From: an uncultured Oscillospiraceae bacterium | GTDB lineage: Bacteria > Bacillota > Clostridia > Oscillospirales > Oscillospiraceae | DNA: 10,176 bases | Direction: 5' to 3' | Assembly (NCBI GenBank): GCA_905234005.1 | Contig: CAJOFW010000130.1 | Location: 1-10,176, forward strand | Shown here: positions 6,255-10,176 of the stretch, piece after piece | Position numbering within the stretch: position 1 is the first letter of the stretch | Layout of the letters: every line of letters begins with the position of its first letter | Program-made: the position numbers and the translations under genes | Notes under the pieces: generated by a model | Databases searched by the model: none | What the model saw: only the letters and a program-made list of their open reading frames with translations | Told to the model about the DNA's origin: nothing

Positions 6255-6704
6255 ATGAAAGTGATTCTGCAGAAGGACATCAAGGGCCAGGGCAAAAAGG
6301 GCGAGCTGAAGGAGGTCTCCGACGGCTACGGCCGCAACTACCTCATCCCCCGGGGACTCGCGGTGGAGGCGTCGGCGGACAACTTAAACGCCATGCGCCT
6401 CAAGGAGAAGGCGCGTCTTGCCCAGATCGAACGCGAGAAGGCGCAGGCCCGCGAGTACGCCGAGCGTCTCGGCGGCGTGATGGTGCGCATCAAGGCCAAG
6501 GGCGGCGAGGGCGGCAGGCTCTTCGGCTCCGTCACCTCGAAGGAGATCTCCGAGGCCCTCGCGGCGCAGCACGGCATGAACATCGAGAAAAACCAGATCG
6601 TGCAGGCCGAGCCGATCAAGGCGTTCGGCTCATACCAGATCAAATGCAAGCTCGGCCACGAGATCAGCGGCGTGATCAACGTCATGGTCACGGAGGACAA
6701 ATAA
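6255..6704 (+). CDS. rplI: Large ribosomal subunit protein bL9
   Basis: This 149-residue protein binds 23S rRNA at the base of the L1 stalk and helps keep the reading frame. The N-terminal globular domain is clear: MKVILQKDIKGQGKKGELKEVSDGY at 1-25, then GRNYLIPRGLAVEA. A charged connecting helix follows (about 45-75, rich in Lys, Glu and Arg), then the C-terminal domain with GGRLFGSVTSKEI and a final VINVMVTE. The length matches the family exactly. AGGAAAGGA (6236-6244) lies 10 nt before the ATG. It is 53 bp after gdpP and 76 bp before dnaB, in the expected order, with no promoter of its own that I can see. Confidence 0.97.
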   Translation: MKVILQKDIKGQGKKGELKEVSDGYGRNYLIPRGLAVEASADNLNAMRLKEKARLAQIEREKAQAREYAERLGGVMVRIKAKGGEGGRLFGSVTSKEISEALAAQHGMNIEKNQIVQAEPIKAFGSYQIKCKLGHEISGVINVMVTEDK

Positions 6705-6720
6705 ATACAGCGACCGGTTC

Positions 6721-6752
6721 ACGCGGCCTTACGTCTCGGACGGCGGCCGCGT
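6721..6752 (+). other. Nested hairpin between rplI and dnaB
   Basis: ACGCGGCC (6721-6728) and GGCCGCGT (6745-6752) form a perfect 8-bp stem. The loop contains a second stem, CGTC (6732-6735) with GACG (6739-6742). No T-run follows, so it does not look like an intrinsic terminator. It could be an RNA processing or stability element that sets the relative amounts of rplI and dnaB message. Confidence 0.45.
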
Positions 6753-6780
6753 AAAACCGACAACAGAGAGATAATAGCCT

Positions 6781-8127
6781 ATGGATGAGCTGCTGGGACG
6801 GCGCGTCCCCCATTCCCAGGAGGCGGAGCAGTCGATACTCGGGGCCATGCTCATCGATCCGGCCTGCGTGCCGGACGTGGTGAACAGGGTGCGGGCGGCG
6901 GAGTTCTACTTCGACGTAAACCGCGAGATATTCGAGACGATCTTCTCCATGTTCAGCCTCGGCCAGTCCGTCGACCCGGTCACGGTGCTCGACGAGATGA
7001 AGACACGCGGCTGCTGGAAGGAGAACTCCCGCCAGTATCTGATCGAGCTTATGGACGTGACGCCCACGGCGGCGAACGTCCTCGAATACTGCGCGATCGT
7101 CCGCGACCGTGCGCTTTTGCGTGACCTCGGCACGTCCGCGACGGAGATCACCGATCTCGTGTACGGCGGCACGGCGGAGGCGGAGCAGGCGCTTGAGTTT
7201 GCCGAGCGGAAGATCTACGCCCTCCGAAAAGAGAATACGACCGGCGGCCTCGTGCCGCTGACACAGATATTGCCGGATATGCTCAAGAGCATATCCGCCG
7301 CGTCGCAGGGCGGAAACCGCAATCCCGGCGTGACGACGGGCCTGACGGATATCGACGACTGCCTCATGGGCATGCAGCCCGGCGACTTCATCCTCATCGC
7401 GTCGCGTCCCGGCATGGGCAAGACGAGCATCGCCCTGAACATGGCCGTCAGCGCGGCGACGTCGATGGACAAGGCCGTCGCCGTGTTCTCGCTCGAGATG
7501 AGCCGCCAGCAGCTCGCCATGCGGCTTCTGTCGAGCGAAAGCAAGATCGACAGCTACTCCCTGACCCGGGGCAGTCTCGGCGATACGGGCTGGCAGGCGC
7601 TGGCCACCGCGGCGGGCGACCTGTCCCGGCTGCGCATTCTGATCGACGACAACCCGAGCATGACCGTCGCGGAGATGAGCGCCCAGTGCCGCCGCGTGGA
7701 CGATCTCGGGCTTATCGTCGTGGACTATCTCCAGCTCATGCAAAGCTCCGGCAGCGGCCGCAGCTGGGCCAACGAGAGCCGCACCCAGGCTGTCAGCGAT
7801 ATCAGCCGCATGATGAAGGTCACGGCGAAGGAGCTGGGCGTGCCGATCGTCTGCCTCAGCCAGCTCAGCCGCGCCAACGAGGGTCGGACGAACAAGCGCC
7901 CGATGCTGTCCGACCTGCGCGAATCCGGCTCCATCGAGCAGGACGCGGACGCGGTGATCGGGCTTTACCGCGAGGGATACTACAACCCCGATTGCGAGGA
8001 TCCGACCGTCGCCGAGGCGATCATCCTCAAAAACCGCCGGGGCCGCGTCGGGACGATCTACCTGCGCTGGCTCCCGGAATACACAAAATACGTCAGCGAC
8101 GAGCGAAAGCACACGGACAATGGATAG
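6781..8127 (+). CDS. dnaB: Replicative DNA helicase DnaB
   Basis: This is the hexameric helicase that unwinds DNA at the replication fork (called DnaC in Bacillus). The 448 residues contain the N-terminal DnaB domain (about 10-110, starting PHSQEAEQSILGAML), a linker, and the RecA-like motor. Walker A is SRPGMGKT at 208-215 with K214; Walker B is LIVVDYLQLM with D315. LSQLSRANEGR, MLSDLRESGSIEQDAD and KNRRGRVGT, with the arginine-finger region, follow. No intein or insertion is present. The ribosome binding site is weak (purine-rich AGAGAGA about 10 nt before the ATG). The last codons lie in a 24-bp tandem repeat and overlap the start of tilS by 8 nt. At least four AUA codons (in SIL, EIF, QIL and SIS) show that the cell decodes AUA. 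Confidence 0.97.
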   Translation: MDELLGRRVPHSQEAEQSILGAMLIDPACVPDVVNRVRAAEFYFDVNREIFETIFSMFSLGQSVDPVTVLDEMKTRGCWKENSRQYLIELMDVTPTAANVLEYCAIVRDRALLRDLGTSATEITDLVYGGTAEAEQALEFAERKIYALRKENTTGGLVPLTQILPDMLKSISAASQGGNRNPGVTTGLTDIDDCLMGMQPGDFILIASRPGMGKTSIALNMAVSAATSMDKAVAVFSLEMSRQQLAMRLLSSESKIDSYSLTRGSLGDTGWQALATAAGDLSRLRILIDDNPSMTVAEMSAQCRRVDDLGLIVVDYLQLMQSSGSGRSWANESRTQAVSDISRMMKVTAKELGVPIVCLSQLSRANEGRTNKRPMLSDLRESGSIEQDADAVIGLYREGYYNPDCEDPTVAEAIILKNRRGRVGTIYLRWLPEYTKYVSDERKHTDNG

Positions 8128-8174
8128 CGAAGACGAACGGACAACACCCGGCGAAGACGAACGGACAACGCACA
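8103..8174 (+). repeat. Three 24-bp tandem units spanning the dnaB stop and tilS start
   Basis: Units are 8103-8126, 8127-8150 and 8151-8174. Units 2 and 3 share their first 19 bases (GCGAAGACGAACGGACAAC); unit 1 is a diverged version (GCGAAAGCACACGGACAAT). Because 24 is a multiple of three, the array keeps the frame and encodes Glu-Asp-Glu-Arg-Thr-Thr twice at the N-terminus of TilS. The first unit supplies both the TilS ATG and the DnaB stop. Confidence 0.75.
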
Positions 8175-9509
8175 GCGGCGAAAAATGCGCCGTGAACAGC
8201 GGCGTGCTGCCCGACGAAGGTCTGATTCTCTGCGCCGTGTCGGGCGGCGTGGATTCGATGTATCTGCTTTCGACCCTGTTCGAGAGCGGCCATGCCGTCG
8301 CGGCGGCGCACTTCAACCACGGCCTGCGCGGGGCGGAGGCCGATCGGGACGAGGCGTTTGTCCGCGATTTCTGCGCCGGGCGCGGCGTCGCGTTTTATGC
8401 CGGACGCGGCGACACCCGGGCCTATGCCGCGCGGAACCGCCTCGGCATCGAGGAGGCGGCGCGGACGCTGCGCTACGCGTTTCTGGAGCGCACGGCGGAC
8501 GCGTGCGGCGCGGCCGTCATCGCGACGGCCCACACGGCGGACGACAACGCCGAGACGCTTCTCATGCATCTGATGCGCGGCGCCGGTCTGCGCGGACTCG
8601 GCGGCATACCGCCCGTAAGAGGCCGCGTCGTCCGGCCCATGCTGGACGTGACGCACGCGGAGGCGGCGGCATACCTCGCGGCGCACGGCATCGGCCACGT
8701 CGAGGACTCCACGAACGCCCTTGACGACTGCGCCCGCAACCGCATCCGCCACGGCGTGATCCCCATGCTTTGCCGGGAAAATCCCGGCTTTCTCCACGCC
8801 GCCGGGCGTATGGCGGCGCTGGCGCGGGAGGACGAGGCGGTATTGGACGGCCTCGCCCGCGATTTTCTGCGGGAACACGCCGTCGGCCGCAGCGTCTGCG
8901 CGTCCGCTCTCACGGCGCTGCCCGCGCCGATCGCCCGCCGGGCGGTGCGTCTCCTCGCGGATGCGGGCACAGGCGCGGCGTCGGCGCTGTCATACGCGCA
9001 CACGGAGGACATCCTGCGCGTCGCCCGGGAGGGCGGCACGGCGGATGTGACCGGCCTTCGCGCCGTGCGGTGGGGCGACAGGCTCGTGCTTGGCGCGGAC
9101 GAGGCGGCGGCGATAGCGACAAGACCGCTCACCGTCGCCGGAGGCGGGAATAGTCGTGCTGAGCGGGCGGATCGACGTATGCCCCGCGGATGTTCACAGG
9201 CTGTTCAACACTTTTTACTTCAAATGTGAGAATATATGTGGTATTATTACTGTCGGCGCACGACGGCCCGGCGATACGCTTCGCCCGGCGGGGCGCGGCT
9301 GCACGAAGACGCTCAAGGCGCTGCTGCGTGAGGCGGGCGTTCCGCCGTGGGAGCGCGGGAGCGTGCCCGTTCTGCGCGACGATGACGGCGTGATCGCCGT
9401 CGGCGGCGTCGGCGCGGCGGAGCGTGTGTGCGCCCGTCCGGGCGACAGGGACGTCCTCAGAATAGAAATACGCCGGGAAAGTCCGGCCGGGGAAGGACAT
9501 ACTAAATGA
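8120..9509 (+). CDS. tilS: tRNA(Ile)-lysidine synthetase, with one frame break near the C-terminal domain
   Basis: TilS uses ATP and lysine to convert C34 of tRNA-Ile(CAU) to lysidine, so that the tRNA reads AUA. The N-terminal PP-loop ATPase is complete: AVSGGVDS with SGGVDS at 41-46, HFNHGLRGAEAD, EEAARTLRY, ATAHTADDNAETLLMHLMRGAGLRGLGG, RPMLDVT, DSTNALDDCARNRIRHGVIPML and ENPGF. The middle domain runs to RPLTV (9136). The C-terminal domain continues one base on: PEAGIVVLSGR, FKCENICGIITVGARRPGD, TKTLKALLREAGVP and VPVLRDDDG. Removing one base near 9137 joins both into about 462 residues, the usual length. In the first frame alone the protein ends at 9229 with an unrelated tail. The ATG overlaps dnaB by 8 nt, and the end overlaps hpt (ATGA). 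The enzyme is normally essential and AUA codons are used here, so a sequence error or recoding is more likely than loss. Confidence 0.9.
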
Positions 9510-10048
9510 ATCGGGATATACAGCGAATCCTGGTGGACGAGGCGCGGCTGAGCGAGCGTGTGAACGAGCTTGGAAGAGCCATGACCGCCGATTACGCAGG
9601 TCGGGAGCCGCTGATCGTCGGCATCCTGCGGGGAAGCTTCATATTCATGGCCGATCTTGTCCGCGTGTGCGATTTTCCGTGCACGGTGGATTTTATGGTC
9701 GTGTCCAGCTATGGAGGCGGCGCGACCTCGAGCGGCAACGTCCGCATCCTGAAGGATCTCTCCGAGGACATCAGCGGACGCGACGTGATCCTTGTGGAGG
9801 ACATCCTCGACACCGGCCGCACGCTGTACAATCTCCGCGACGTATTGAGCCGGCGCGGCCCCAGGTCCATCCGCATCGCGGCCCTGCTCGACAAGCCGGA
9901 TCGCCGCGAGGCGGACATCACGGCGGATTACGTGGGCTTCACGGTGCCAAACGAATTCGTGGTCGGCTACGGCCTCGACTACGACCAGCGCTATCGCACC
10001 CTGCCCTATATCGGTATATTGAAGCCTGAAGTTTATACTTCTTCCTGA
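9506..10048 (+). CDS. hpt: Hypoxanthine phosphoribosyltransferase
   Basis: This purine-salvage enzyme makes IMP (and often GMP) from hypoxanthine or guanine and PRPP. It is 180 residues, the normal bacterial length. Visible parts are IVGILRGSFIFMADL near the N-terminus, the flexible-loop region DFMVVSSYG, the PRPP-binding motif VILVEDILDTGRTL (94-107, with E98 and D99), LLDKPDRR, and the base-binding tail VGYGLDYDQRYRTLPYIGILKPEVY. The ATG overlaps the tilS stop as ATGA, and GGGGAAGGA (9489-9497) lies 8 nt upstream. tilS-hpt, often followed by ftsH, is a conserved Firmicutes pair. The downstream 128 bp hold no gene I can support, only a second copy of the structured repeat. Confidence 0.97.
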   Translation: MNRDIQRILVDEARLSERVNELGRAMTADYAGREPLIVGILRGSFIFMADLVRVCDFPCTVDFMVVSSYGGGATSSGNVRILKDLSEDISGRDVILVEDILDTGRTLYNLRDVLSRRGPRSIRIAALLDKPDRREADITADYVGFTVPNEFVVGYGLDYDQRYRTLPYIGILKPEVYTSS

Positions 10049-10072
10049 ATGAAAAGTATGAAAAAGAATTAT

Positions 10073-10157
10073 GTATTCGCCTTGAAAAGGCAGTGTTTCC
10101 AAGGTTTTGCGCCCGGTAACGAGACGAACCTGATCGGGGAATGGTATTATTCCTGAT
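10073..10157 (+). repeat. Structured dispersed repeat, short copy (copy B)
   Basis: The left module (10073-10121) aligns with 3141-3189 without gaps at 39 of 49 positions, including an identical TTTGCGCCCGGTAACG. It folds into a hairpin pairing 10080-10088 with 10096-10104 (one mismatch). A second hairpin (10133-10142 with 10149-10157) pairs GGGGAAT with ATTCC around the loop GGTATT, like the terminal GGGAATAC/GTATTCCC hairpin of copy A. The roughly 100-bp middle of copy A is missing. It starts 24 bp after the hpt stop. The true right end may lie beyond the window. Confidence 0.65.
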
Positions 10158-10176
10158 GAATCGACGAGGTATTTGA

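Noticed and set aside
6688..8316. Minus-strand open frame of 542 codons opposite dnaB
   Set aside because: DnaB on the other strand has every expected motif; the antisense translation is repetitive and has no family features. The same applies to the minus-strand frames at 1246-2634, 2523-3986, 5119-6210 and 9215-10102.
9200..9260. Internal promoter for hpt in an AT-rich patch of tilS
   Set aside because: There are TATTAT- and TATATG-like words but no -35 box at the right spacing. The patch encodes a normal TilS C-terminal segment (FYFKCENICG).
10049..10156. A 35-codon open frame starting directly after the hpt stop (Met-Lys-Ser-Met-Lys-Lys...)
   Set aside because: No ribosome binding site of its own, and most of it is the structured repeat. 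The matching frame in copy A is also open, but this follows from the shared ungapped nucleotide module and is not enough to call a gene.
1..10176. CRISPR array, tRNA, rRNA, transposase, phage or defence genes
   Set aside because: None was seen on either strand; the repeats present are short local duplications or the two-copy dispersed element.

Overview
The window is ordinary chromosomal DNA from a bacterium, probably an uncultured, GC-rich member of the Firmicutes (Clostridia, Oscillospirales-like). Three things point there. The gene order gdpP-rplI-dnaB and the pair tilS-hpt are classic Firmicutes arrangements. Ribosome binding sites are of the AGGAGG type. The DUF362-ferredoxin protein and the subgroup-Ic aspartate aminotransferase are common in gut Clostridia. 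The taxon is an inference from gene content, not a database result.

Layout. On the minus strand, 1-1194 holds the first ~398 codons of an aspartate aminotransferase that runs off the left edge. A divergent promoter region (about 1195-1449) separates it from plus-strand genes. A first plus-strand operon follows: a DUF362 protein with a double [4Fe-4S] cluster domain, a DNA-deoxyinosine glycosylase (UDG superfamily), and tatD, whose beginning has been replaced by a structured repeat. A second operon starts at a good promoter at 4089-4117 and runs to the right: gdpP (c-di-AMP phosphodiesterase), rplI (ribosomal protein L9), dnaB (replicative helicase), tilS (tRNA-Ile lysidine synthetase) and hpt (hypoxanthine phosphoribosyltransferase). 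Several junctions overlap (dnaB/tilS by 8 nt, tilS/hpt by 4 nt), which suggests translational coupling.

How the genes relate. The right-hand operon is a housekeeping block: second-messenger turnover, ribosome, replication fork, tRNA modification and purine salvage. The left-hand operon pairs a putative iron-sulfur protein with a base-excision enzyme and a TatD nuclease-like hydrolase.

What stands out. (1) A dispersed repeat occurs twice, at 3141-3311 and 10073-10157. Its 49-bp left module is about 80% identical between copies and ungapped, and it folds into a hairpin with compensatory base changes. The first copy sits where the HxH metal-binding start of tatD should be. (2) gdpP appears to start at an AUA codon and has a -1 frame break. 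(3) tilS has a +1 frame break. (4) Three 24-bp tandem units span the dnaB stop and the tilS start. No multi-gene defence system, mobile element with a transposase, CRISPR array, tRNA or rRNA was seen. The frame breaks in core genes could be assembly errors and should be checked against reads first.
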